A stretch of 64,000 nucleotides of DNA, taken from the NCBI RefSeq assembly GCF_022760175.1, contig NZ_CP094326.1, positions 1,662,804 through 1,726,803 of the forward strand. The letters run 5' to 3'. This DNA comes from Zhouia spongiae (GTDB lineage Bacteria; Bacteroidota; Bacteroidia; Flavobacteriales; Flavobacteriaceae). This document shows positions 1 to 12,311 of the stretch, in pieces (position 1 is the first letter of the stretch; every line of letters begins with the position of its first letter). The notes beneath the pieces were generated by a model. It ran no database searches. It saw only the letters and a list, made by a program, of their open reading frames with translations, and was not told where the DNA came from. A program made the position numbers and the translations under genes.

Positions 1-2399
1 CCTCTTTGTCCTACAGCTGTTTGCAGGACGTTGACTCCTGTTCCGCGGCCGATACCTCCGCCGCTTGAATATTGGGTGATGTTTTTAAGGTCTGTCACAT
101 AGGTTTCGTTAAAGGCAATATTACCGGAAATATCAAAGGTGAATTCTCCTGTTTTAACAGGAGTTAGTTGCAGGGCCAATTCTACCCCTTCACTGCTCGT
201 GTTTCCAACGTTGCTCACAAACCTGTTTTTCAGGGCACCTTCGGGTTGTGGTACTTCGGCCAACAGGTCTTCCGTTTTTCTGTTGTAGTAATCGATGGTA
301 CCGCTTAACAAACCATCTAAAAGTTCGTAGTCGATCCCGAAGTTTATGGTTTTTGTTTTTTCCCAGGTGAGCTCCGGGTTAAAAACATTAGCTCTGTAGG
401 TAGTATAAGGAGTGTTTCCGAAAATGTAACTTACAGTAGGGTCGCCATCGACGTAAAGGGCTGTATACGGATAGTATCCCGCAACGCCGGTGATATCCTG
501 TTGTCCTGTCAGTCCCCATCCTACACGTGTTTTAAGGGTATTGACCCAGGATAGGTCTTTGAGGAAATCCTCTTCGTTGAGTTTCCATGCAAAGGCAAAG
601 GCAGGGAAATAGCCCCAACGATTATTTTTACTGAATAAAGAAGACCCGTCAACCCGTAATGAAGCTGTAAACAAGTATTTGTCATTAAGGTCGATATTTG
701 CACGGCCGAAGAACGACTGGAGGTTTAGTTCATTAAAATATTCAATGATCTCAGCAGGCTCTCTAAAACCGTTAACCGGGCTGATCTGTGTAGGGAATTT
801 AACCCCGTCAGATTGAAAGTTCTGATATGAGTAACCTGCCTGGGCATCTATTTTAGTAATGAAGCCTTCCGGAAATTTGGTATATGAAAGGTAAGCATCT
901 AAGGTCTGGTCTTTTTTTGTTTGTTCTTCATCGTAGCTGGAGATGAGGTTGTTGAAAATTTCCATGCCGTCAAAAACGGAGTAGGAAGCGACTGCTTTTT
1001 CAAGGAAGTATTCGTTAATAGTCGATTCAGAATAGTCTAGTCCCAGGTTTAAAACGGCTCTTAATTCCGGCAACCAGTGCATTTTATAATTAAATTCGAT
1101 ATTTCCTAAAAAGCGGTCAGCATCTTCATTTCTTTCTCTTTGTTTCAGTAGGGCAAGAGCGTTTGAAGGTCCTACCAATCCCTGTGGATCGCTAAGCTGG
1201 TAATAACCGTTGAATTTCCCTCCGTTCGGATCGTAAACCGGCAAGGTAGGATTCAGCTCTAAAGCACTACCAATAGCGCCTTCGTCCGGCTGATCTTTTT
1301 CGGTGGCGACTCCCTTTGCATTAATGGTTACCTTTAAATGGTTATCGAAAAATTCAGGAGCGATGTTCAGAGATGCAGAATACCTGTCGAGATGCGACTC
1401 TTTTAAAATACCGTCTATCCCCGAATATCCGAAAGATGCCCTGAAAGGAATCTTGCCGAACAGGTTGGCGCGGGCACTGAAATTATTGTCAACACTGAAA
1501 GAAGTCCTGTATATCTCTTCCTGCCAGTCGGTATTATAGATGGTACCATTAAGCCCGAGAAGGCTCGAACTGTCCGGGAACGTATTGTTTATAAAAGAGA
1601 CATATTCTTTTGAGTTGAAGACATCGATCTTTTCAGGAAGTGTCCCTACCTGGACATTTGATGAAAAGTTGAATTTTGGTCCTCCTTTTGTTCCTGATTT
1701 TGTTGTGATGATAATGACCCCGTTCGATGCTCTTGAACCGTAAATAGCTGTTGACGAAGCGTCTTTTAGGATAGAGAATGATTCAATGTCGTTGGGATTA
1801 ATAAGTGCCAGCGGATTTGATTGTCCTGCCGGATTGATGTTTGACAAGGGGATTCCGTCTATAACGATCAAGGGGCTGTTGTTAGCACTCAGGGATGCAC
1901 CACCCCTGATCCTGATATTTGGATTTGAATCAGGTTGCCCTCCTTCATTTACAATGCGGACCCCGGTAGACTTTCCGTTAATCATCTGGTCTGCGGAAAC
2001 TATGGCTCCTTTGTTCAGTTCATCTGCCCGTAAGACTTCAACGGCACCTGTAGCATCTTTCTTGGTGGTTGTCCCATATCCGATAACCACAACTTCGTCT
2101 AATTGCTGAGTGTCTTCAATCAGGACAATGTTCATGGTTGTGCCGGTTACCGGTTTTTCAATCGTTTGAAATCCTATATAAGAAAACTGAAGGATACTTC
2201 CGTTTTCTGCCTCAATTTCATATTTCCCATCAAAATCTGTTGTAGTCCCGGTTGTGGTCCCTTTCACAATCACATTCACTCCCGGTAAAGGAAGCCCTGA
2301 GGAAGCTTCGGTAACCACACCGCTTACCAGTTGTTGGGCAAAGGCACCCAAAGGAGCCATAAGCAACATGAGTAAGACATATTTTTGAAATGTTCTCAT
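1..2399 (-). CDS. susC: SusC/RagA-family TonB-linked outer membrane transporter, partial (C-terminus beyond window)
   Basis: The frame is open on the minus strand from ATG at 2399 to the window edge, giving 799 residues; the family is usually about 1,000 long, so roughly the last 200 are outside. In order: signal peptide (MRTFQKYVLLMLLM...GAFAQQ), a carboxypeptidase-D-like regulatory domain (VSGVVTEASSGLPLPGVNV, about residues 25-100), the SusC hallmark DEVVVIGYGT, a TonB plug domain (about 115-225, with IRIRGGASL and SNGVIIITTKSG), then beta-barrel sequence. Members import oligosaccharides across the outer membrane with a SusD lipoprotein, powered by TonB. It is divergent from a LacI regulator and a maltodextrin gene set, so maltodextrin is the inferred substrate. 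A susD partner would be expected beyond position 1 and cannot be seen. Confidence 0.95.
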   Translation of the reverse strand, partial: MRTFQKYVLLMLLMAPLGAFAQQLVSGVVTEASSGLPLPGVNVIVKGTTTGTTTDFDGKYEIEAENGSILQFSYIGFQTIEKPVTGTTMNIVLIEDTQQLDEVVVIGYGTTTKKDATGAVEVLRADELNKGAIVSADQMINGKSTGVRIVNEGGQPDSNPNIRIRGGASLSANNSPLIVIDGIPLSNINPAGQSNPLALINPNDIESFSILKDASSTAIYGSRASNGVIIITTKSGTKGGPKFNFSSNVQVGTLPEKIDVFNSKEYVSFINNTFPDSSSLLGLNGTIYNTDWQEEIYRTSFSVDNNFSARANLFGKIPFRASFGYSGIDGILKESHLDRYSASLNIAPEFFDNHLKVTINAKGVATEKDQPDEGAIGSALELNPTLPVYDPNGGKFNGYYQLSDPQGLVGPSNALALLKQRERNEDADRFLGNIEFNYKMHWLPELRAVLNLGLDYSESTINEYFLEKAVASYSVFDGMEIFNNLISSYDEEQTKKDQTLDAYLSYTKFPEGFITKIDAQAGYSYQNFQSDGVKFPTQISPVNGFREPAEIIEYFNELNLQSFFGRANIDLNDKYLFTASLRVDGSSLFSKNNRWGYFPAFAFAWKLNEEDFLKDLSWVNTLKTRVGWGLTGQQDITGVAGYYPYTALYVDGDPTVSYIFGNTPYTTYRANVFNPELTWEKTKTINFGIDYELLDGLLSGTIDYYNRKTEDLLAEVPQPEGALKNRFVSNVGNTSSEGVELALQLTPVKTGEFTFDISGNIAFNETYVTDLKNITQYSSGGGIGRGTGVNVLQTAVGQR

Positions 2400-2433
2400 A
2401 GATAGTTTAGATAGTTTGTTAAACTTAGTTTGT

Positions 2434-2451
2434 TTATATTTTTACTTCTCA
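2434..2451 (+). promoter_or_regulatory. 18-base motif shared by the susC and sugar-permease leaders (copy 1)
   Basis: The sequence TTATATTTTTACTTCTCA occurs here and again, letter for letter, at 3784-3801 upstream of the MFS permease. Relative to susC transcription this copy is reversed and lies 35-52 bases upstream of the start codon, overlapping the likely promoter. Sharing between two separately started maltodextrin units suggests a regulator site; that is inference. Confidence 0.4.
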
Positions 2452-2502
2452 ATGTTAAAACTATGTAAAAAAACAGTCAAGAAATCATAACATACCTCCG
2501 AT

Positions 2503-2524
2503 ACTCTTACGAAAACGTTAGAGT
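2503..2524. promoter_or_regulatory. Candidate LacI-family operator (22-bp imperfect palindrome)
   Basis: Outer arms ACTCT (2503-2507) and AGAGT (2520-2524) and inner arms ACG (2509-2511) and CGT (2516-2518) are perfectly inverted around an AAAA centre; 16 of 22 positions obey the symmetry. Size, symmetry and flanking CG steps are typical of LacI-family sites. It sits between susC and the LacI-type gene, about 180 bases before the latter's start. Confidence 0.5.
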
Positions 2525-2677
2525 GTTAAAAACTTTTCGTCAAATCAGAATATGATAATAGATAAGATACGAAATTATCAGATCAATAAAATTAAGAGGG
2601 GTATTCAGGGATATTCTGATCATGGGTTTTACATTTTTGTTAAAAGCAAGAGAGGAAATCAATGTTGTTTTATGTTG

Positions 2678-2685
2678 TATATTTG
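2678..2685 (+). promoter_or_regulatory. Bacteroidota -7 promoter box for the LacI-type regulator
   Basis: TATATTTG matches TAnnTTTG exactly and ends 20 bases before the ATG at 2706. No convincing -33 TTG is seen at the usual spacing. Confidence 0.45.
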
Positions 2686-2705
2686 GTGGAATTCTGTTTG
2701 TGTTT

Positions 2706-3725
2706 ATGAAAAAAAAGATCACGTTAAAACAAATAGCCAGAGAGTTAGACGTCTCTGTTTCTACAGTTTCTAAGGCCTTGAAGGACAGTCCCGAAATTGG
2801 TCAGGATACTATAGATAAGGTGAAGGCCTTTGCCAGGCTCTATAACTATAAGCCCAATAACATAGCTGTGAGCCTTCAGAACAGAAAGACGAAGAACATT
2901 GCAGTTATTATCCCCGAAATCGTACATCATTTTTTTACAAAGGTGATCAGCGGGATAGAAAAGCATGCGAATCAAAGAGGTTATAATGTCATCGTATGCC
3001 TTTCGAATGAAGATTTTGAAAAGGAGGTCATCAATATGGAAACACTTGCGAACGGGAGTATAGACGGTTTTATCATTTCATTGTCCAAAGGAACCCAGCA
3101 AAAAAAGGATTATCACCATCTAAGGGAGGTGATCAATCAGGGGATGCCGCTCGTAATGTTCGACAGGGTTACTGATGAGATTTATTGTGATAAGGTAGTG
3201 GTAGATGACGGGCGTGGAGCCTATAACGCGGTAAGGCATATGATCAGGTCCGGATGTAAAAGAATTGCAATTGTAACAACCCATGAGTATTTAAGTGTTG
3301 GAAGTTACAGGACATTAGGCTATAAGAATGCTTTGGTGGATGCCGGTATCTCTGTAGAAGAAAACCTTATTGTCAGAACGGAAGATGCCGATTGTGAAAA
3401 GCAAATTTTTGAATTGTTCAGGACACAGCTTTTCGATGGATTGCTTTGTGTTAATGAATATTTTGCTGTGGTAGCGTTGCGTGAAGCCAGAAAAAGGAAT
3501 ATAGATGTTCCCAGGCAGCTTTCGGTTGTAGCTTTTTCGGATGGTATCCTGGCTCAAAATTCTTTCCCGCGATTAACAACAGTCAATCAACATGGCTTCG
3601 AGATAGGAGAGGTGTCGGCTAAATTGTTGATAGACAAACTGGACGGCATAGAAGATGATTCGCACTACAGGACTGAAGTTATAAAGACATCATTAATAGA
3701 ACGGGAATCGACCAATCCGGTTTAA
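2706..3725 (+). CDS. LacI-family transcriptional regulator of the maltodextrin locus
   Basis: 339 residues, the normal length. Residues 4-50 form the LacI helix-turn-helix (ITLKQIARELDVSVSTVSKA), followed by the hinge (NNIAVSLQNRKTKNIAVIIP) and a periplasmic-binding-protein-like effector domain to the C-terminus. An upstream in-frame ATG at 2622 is rejected because it would put a hydrophobic tail before the DNA-binding domain; ATG 2706 lies 20 bases after a perfect -7 box. The gene is divergent from susC and precedes the permease and glycosidase genes, so it probably controls them in response to a sugar or sugar phosphate. Whether it represses or activates cannot be read from sequence. Candidate sites are the palindrome at 2503-2524 and the shared 18-mer. 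Confidence 0.92.
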   Translation: MKKKITLKQIARELDVSVSTVSKALKDSPEIGQDTIDKVKAFARLYNYKPNNIAVSLQNRKTKNIAVIIPEIVHHFFTKVISGIEKHANQRGYNVIVCLSNEDFEKEVINMETLANGSIDGFIISLSKGTQQKKDYHHLREVINQGMPLVMFDRVTDEIYCDKVVVDDGRGAYNAVRHMIRSGCKRIAIVTTHEYLSVGSYRTLGYKNALVDAGISVEENLIVRTEDADCEKQIFELFRTQLFDGLLCVNEYFAVVALREARKRNIDVPRQLSVVAFSDGILAQNSFPRLTTVNQHGFEIGEVSAKLLIDKLDGIEDDSHYRTEVIKTSLIERESTNPV

Positions 3726-3783
3726 AATTCACGGAAAAAAGTGTTAAGTTTCAAAAAAACACTATATTAGCAGCTGTCAAAAC

Positions 3784-3801
3784 TTATATTTTTACTTCTC
3801 A
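3784..3801 (+). promoter_or_regulatory. 18-base motif shared by the susC and sugar-permease leaders (copy 2)
   Basis: Identical to 2434-2451. Here it reads in the same direction as the permease gene and ends 62 bases before its ATG. The imperfect -7 box AAGTTTTG (3811-3818) lies just downstream, so the motif falls where an activator or -33 region would be. Function is inferred. Confidence 0.4.
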
Positions 3802-3832
3802 CCCTATATAAAGTTTTGATAAGTCATAGCGC

Positions 3833-3864
3833 TTATCGTATTAGTAATCAGTAAATTACGATAA
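3833..3864 (+). promoter_or_regulatory. Inverted repeat over the permease start codon
   Basis: TTATCGTA (3833-3840) and TACGATAA (3857-3864) are perfect complements separated by 16 bases; the second arm ends on the A of the ATG. In mRNA this could form an AT-rich hairpin hiding the initiation site, or in DNA act as a binding palindrome. Only the pairing itself is observed. Confidence 0.3.
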
Positions 3865-5204
3865 TGAAAAAGCGTAGGTTAAGTTTCTTGGAAATCTGGA
3901 ATATGAGTTTCGGTTTCCTCGGAATCCAAATGGGTTTTGCACTTCAAAATGCTAATGCCAGTAGAATTCTTCAAATTTTTGGAGCTGATGTTCATGAACT
4001 TTCATGGTTCTGGATCGTTGCCCCTTTAACAGGTTTGATTGTACAACCGATCATAGGTTATTACAGCGACAAGACCTGGACCAAACTGGGACGGAGGCGG
4101 CCCTACTTTTTAGCAGGTGCTGTTTTAGCGTCACTTGGTCTGGTACTCATGCCCAATGCAGATATGTTCACCGCATTTATGCCGGCTTTATGGGTTGGCG
4201 CAGGGATGTTGATGATTATGGATGCTTCCTTTAACATTGCGATGGAGCCTTTCAGGGCTCTTGTGGCGGATAACCTTCCATCCGATCAAAGAACACTGGG
4301 TTTTAGTATACAAACTGTTTTAATTGGTTTTGGAGCTGTTATCGGCTCGTGGTTGCCCTATGTGTTAACGAATTGGATGGGCATTTCTAATCAGGCAGAA
4401 ACCGGCAAAGTCCCGTTAAATCTTTTGATCTCTTTTGTGGCTGGCGCTGTTATTTTAACGATCAGTATTTTGATAACCGTCTTTACAACTAAAGAGTATA
4501 CACCAGAAGCATTAGAGCAATTTGATAATTCTGAACAAGATCCTGTAGAAAAAGGGGCGGGCTTATTAGCTATTTTTACCGACTTCAGAAAGATGCCGTT
4601 AACCATGAAGCAGTTGTCCTGGGTACAGTTCTTTTCGTGGTTCGGCCTTTTTGGTATGTGGGTATTCAGTACGCCGGCTATTGCGCATCATGTATATGGA
4701 CTGAATATAAATGATACCAGTAGTGCAACCTATCAGGATGCGGGCGATTGGGTTGGAGTACTTTTCGGGGTTTATAATGCAGTTTCAGCCGTTTTTGCAT
4801 TTTTTCTGCCTGCTATTGCCTTGAAATTAGGAAGGAAAAGAACACACGCCATTTCACTTCTGATAGGTGGTGTCGGATTGATATCGGTTTACTTTGCACC
4901 GAATGAAAACTGGTTGTTATTATCGATGGTGGGGGTAGGTATTGCCTGGGCAAGTATTTTAGCGATGCCATATGCTATCCTGGCCGGTTCGATCCCACCC
5001 AGAAAAATGGGGGTCTACATGGGGATATTTAATTTCTTTATCGTCATTCCCCAGATTATCAATGCGCTTATAGGCGGACCGGTTGTCAGATACTTCTATG
5101 GAGGAGATCCCATTTATGCTATAATTACCAGTGGAGTGTCTTTTCTGATCGCGGCATTATTAGTAGCGCGTGTAGTAGATGTTGACGATGTGGTAAAAGC
5201 CTGA
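3864..5204 (+). CDS. MFS sugar transporter (maltose/disaccharide type)
   Basis: 446 residues with about twelve hydrophobic segments. It resembles the sugar:cation symporter branch related to SLC45/sucrose carriers: MGFALQNANASRILQIFGAD in the first helix region, a GRRRP loop (KTWTKLGRRRPYFLAG, about residues 70-85), and a GRKRTHA loop in the second half. It would sit in the inner membrane and import maltose or related disaccharides. The gene order permease, beta-PGM, GH65 phosphorylase implies uptake of intact maltose followed by phosphorolysis. It heads a same-strand run of genes with short gaps. The exact substrate is inferred from context. Confidence 0.88.
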   Translation: MKKRRLSFLEIWNMSFGFLGIQMGFALQNANASRILQIFGADVHELSWFWIVAPLTGLIVQPIIGYYSDKTWTKLGRRRPYFLAGAVLASLGLVLMPNADMFTAFMPALWVGAGMLMIMDASFNIAMEPFRALVADNLPSDQRTLGFSIQTVLIGFGAVIGSWLPYVLTNWMGISNQAETGKVPLNLLISFVAGAVILTISILITVFTTKEYTPEALEQFDNSEQDPVEKGAGLLAIFTDFRKMPLTMKQLSWVQFFSWFGLFGMWVFSTPAIAHHVYGLNINDTSSATYQDAGDWVGVLFGVYNAVSAVFAFFLPAIALKLGRKRTHAISLLIGGVGLISVYFAPNENWLLLSMVGVGIAWASILAMPYAILAGSIPPRKMGVYMGIFNFFIVIPQIINALIGGPVVRYFYGGDPIYAIITSGVSFLIAALLVARVVDVDDVVKA

Positions 5205-5258
5205 TCTTCTTTCAAAGGAAATATATATAAATCAAAAATCTGTTTTAGAAAAGGAATA

Positions 5259-5897
5259 ATGAAAAACAAAGGATACATATTCGATTTAGATGGTGTTATT
5301 GTCGATACGGCGCGTTTTCATTTTTTAGCATGGAAACGTACTGCTGACGAACTTGAATTTGTGCTGACACCTGAATTGAATGAAAAGCTAAAAGGGGTGA
5401 GCAGGGTAGATTCGCTTAATAAAATACTGGACTGGGCAGGAAAGTCGGTATCAGAAGAGGAATTCGACAGGCTGGCCGTCGAAAAAAATGAATATTACCT
5501 CTCTTTTGTAGAACAAATGACTTCTGCAGATATACTGCCGGGAGTTTATCAGTATATCAAATTATTAAAAGAAATCGGTTATCCGGTCGCTTTAGGCTCT
5601 GCGAGTAAAAATGCGCCTATGATATTAAAGAAAGTAGGGCTATACGATATGTTTGATGCTATTGTTGACGGAAATAGTGTAACAAAGGCCAAGCCGGATC
5701 CTGAAGTGTTCCTGATAGCAGCAAAAAAAATAGGGATAGAAGATACTGCCTGTGTGGTTTTTGAAGATTCTGAAGCCGGAATCGATGCGGCGAATGCAGC
5801 AAATATGACATCAGTAGGGTTAGGAGATACAGGGGTTTTAGGAAATGCAGATTATGTGTTTGCCGACTTCCTGGAAATCAAAGACAATCTATTTTAA
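5259..5897 (+). CDS. pgmB: beta-phosphoglucomutase
   Basis: 212 residues, a HAD-superfamily protein of the usual beta-PGM length. Motif I FDLDGVIVDT supplies nucleophile D9 and acid/base D11. A helical cap follows (about 15-85), then GSASKN, the lysine motif AKPDPEVF and the Mg-binding motif FEDSEAGIDAA. The enzyme converts beta-D-glucose 1-phosphate to glucose 6-phosphate in the cytoplasm. It lies 20 bases before the GH65 phosphorylase gene that makes its substrate, a pairing that supports both calls. Confidence 0.93.
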   Translation: MKNKGYIFDLDGVIVDTARFHFLAWKRTADELEFVLTPELNEKLKGVSRVDSLNKILDWAGKSVSEEEFDRLAVEKNEYYLSFVEQMTSADILPGVYQYIKLLKEIGYPVALGSASKNAPMILKKVGLYDMFDAIVDGNSVTKAKPDPEVFLIAAKKIGIEDTACVVFEDSEAGIDAANAANMTSVGLGDTGVLGNADYVFADFLEIKDNLF

Positions 5898-5917
5898 GAA
5901 TTTCAACAGAAAAGAAA

Positions 5918-10335
<4,418 letters not shown>

Positions 10336-10471
10336 AACTTTAAGTGTTGCCTGCTGTCAGGTTGAACGCTCAGATAAACTAAAGCCGAAATCCGGTTTAA
10401 ATACGAAAATCAGCTAGTTCTCGACCGGACTTAACTGACTGCGGTTTGGGTTACATATAATATAATGCAAT

Positions 10472-12307
10472 ATGAACAGAATTCTTCAACTTTTTATGCT
10501 GCTATTGCCTTTGGCAATAAGCGCGCAAATAGATAAAATAGAACCGCCTTTTTGGTGGTCGGGTATGAATCACAGTAAACTTCAGATCATGGTATATGGC
10601 GATGAAATTGCCCGATACACTCCTGAGGTTAAAAATGCTGTGATTACCGGTATTACCAAAACCGAAAACCCTAACTATGTTTTTATAACTGTTGATACAG
10701 AAGGTCTGGATCCGGGTACTTACAACATTGATTTTAAAAAAGGGAAGCGAACGGTATTTACTCATGCCTATGAATTAAAAAAAAGAACCCCGGGTTCTAA
10801 CATCAGAAAAGGATTTGATGCATCAGATGTTATATATTTACTGATGCCTGATCGTTTTGCTAATGGTAATCCGGCGAATGATTCACATCCGGAATTAACA
10901 GAAAAAGTAAACAGGAATTTTGAAGGAGGACGACATGGAGGAGATATACAGGGAATAATAGATCATTTAGATCATATTGAAGCTTTGGGGGCAACCGCCG
11001 TCTGGAGCACCCCATTATGCGAGGATAATGACAAAAAATATTCGTATCACACCTATGCGCAAAGTGATGTGTATCGAATAGATCCGCGATATGGGACTAA
11101 TAAGGATTATCAAAGGCTCTCTGAAGAACTTCATAAGCGTGATATGAAACTGCTAATGGATTATGTTACCAATCATTGGGGGCTGGAGCACTGGATGATT
11201 AAAGATTTACCGGCTTACGATTGGATACACCAGTTTCCGGGCTATGCGCAAACTAATTACCGGATGACGACCCAAATGGATCCTAATGCCTCCGGAAGAG
11301 ACCGGCGGTATTGTATGGATGGTTGGTTTGTACAATCGATGCCTGATTTAAATCAACAGAATCCATTAGTGTTGAATTATCTTATTCAAAATGCTGTCTG
11401 GTGGATCGAATTCGCAGATCTGGATGGGTTCAGGGTCGATACTTACTCCTATAATGATAAAGAGGCGATCGCCTTATGGACTAAGGCAATTATGGATGAG
11501 TATCCACATTTTAACATTGTTGGCGAGGTATGGATGCACGATCAGGCCCAGATGGCGTATTGGCAGAAGGACAGTAAAATAGGGGCTATCCAGAATTACA
11601 ACTCTTACCTGCCAAGTGTAATGGATTTCACTTTACACGACGCTGTTACAGTAGTATTCAAAGAAAAGAACCCTACATGGGACAAAGGGATGATTCAGGT
11701 GTACGAAAATTTTGTGAATGACTTTTTATATCCTGATGTTAACAAACTGTTGGTCTTTGCTGAGAATCACGATACAGCCCGGATCAATGAACTGTATCCG
11801 GACCTTAAAGATTATAAACTGATAATGACTTTGATAGCAACCGTTCGGGGAATGCCTCAGATTTATTACGGAAGCGAAATTGGAATGAAAGGCAATAAAA
11901 GTAAAGGCGATGGAGACATCAGACGTGATTTTCCCGGAGGGTGGGCAAATGATGAAAATAATGCTTTTACAGCATCGGGTAGAACAGATCTGCAAAATGA
12001 ATATTTCGATTTTACATCAAAGCTTTTTAACTGGAGGAAAGGAGCTGAAGTAATACACTCCGGTGAAACCACTCAGTATATTCCGGAAAATGAAGTGTAT
12101 GTGTTTTTCAGGCATGATAAAGACAGGGCGGTAATGGTGATTGTTAATAATAATCCAGCAGCTCAAACTATAAAACTTGACCGTTTTGCTGAAAACCTGG
12201 GCGGATTTTCTAAAGGGGAAGAAGTTCTTTCAGGAAGGGAGACAGGTTTGGATTCAACACTTGGAGTGCCTGCAAAAACAAGTTATATTATTGAACTTAA
12301 AAAATAA
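10472..12307 (+). CDS. susA: GH13 neopullulanase/cyclomaltodextrinase-type alpha-amylase (SusA-like)
   Basis: 611 residues: signal peptide (MNRILQLFMLLLPLAISAQ), an N-terminal cyclomaltodextrinase beta domain (about 20-110, starting IDKIEPPFWWSGM), the GH13 catalytic barrel and a C-terminal beta domain. All four conserved regions are present: LMDYVTNH, GFRVDTYSY (nucleophile D323), GEVW (acid E352) and ENHDT (D434). It would hydrolyse alpha-1,4 links of maltodextrins or cyclodextrins in the periplasm and feed the GH97 enzyme and permease. It follows a 136-base gap after the GH97 gene; that gap holds no clear promoter, only a small CCTG/CAGG hairpin near 10350-10361. The next GH13 gene starts four bases after its stop. 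Confidence 0.94.
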   Translation: MNRILQLFMLLLPLAISAQIDKIEPPFWWSGMNHSKLQIMVYGDEIARYTPEVKNAVITGITKTENPNYVFITVDTEGLDPGTYNIDFKKGKRTVFTHAYELKKRTPGSNIRKGFDASDVIYLLMPDRFANGNPANDSHPELTEKVNRNFEGGRHGGDIQGIIDHLDHIEALGATAVWSTPLCEDNDKKYSYHTYAQSDVYRIDPRYGTNKDYQRLSEELHKRDMKLLMDYVTNHWGLEHWMIKDLPAYDWIHQFPGYAQTNYRMTTQMDPNASGRDRRYCMDGWFVQSMPDLNQQNPLVLNYLIQNAVWWIEFADLDGFRVDTYSYNDKEAIALWTKAIMDEYPHFNIVGEVWMHDQAQMAYWQKDSKIGAIQNYNSYLPSVMDFTLHDAVTVVFKEKNPTWDKGMIQVYENFVNDFLYPDVNKLLVFAENHDTARINELYPDLKDYKLIMTLIATVRGMPQIYYGSEIGMKGNKSKGDGDIRRDFPGGWANDENNAFTASGRTDLQNEYFDFTSKLFNWRKGAEVIHSGETTQYIPENEVYVFFRHDKDRAVMVIVNNNPAAQTIKLDRFAENLGGFSKGEEVLSGRETGLDSTLGVPAKTSYIIELKK

Positions 12308-12311
12308 ACAG

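Larger units (their letters stand above)
2400..2705. other. Divergent regulatory region between susC and the LacI gene
   Basis: This 306-base AT-rich stretch holds no credible gene. It contains a near-palindrome with LacI-operator character (2503-2524), an 18-base motif repeated upstream of the sugar permease (2434-2451), a possible susC promoter on the minus strand (TTG at 2452-2450, then 22 bases, then TAAGTTTA at 2427-2420) and a perfect -7 box for the regulator gene (2678-2685). An in-frame ATG at 2622 would add 28 hydrophobic residues before the helix-turn-helix, which does not suit a LacI protein, so the region is taken as non-coding up to 2705. Confidence 0.7.

Noticed and set aside
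2622-2705. Upstream ATG for the LacI-type regulator
   Set aside because: It would add a hydrophobic 28-residue tail before the DNA-binding domain and start upstream of the -7 box.
12177-12311. Upstream extension of the second GH13 gene from a TTG
   Set aside because: It would overlap the previous gene by 131 bases and hide a clear lipoprotein signal starting at 12312.
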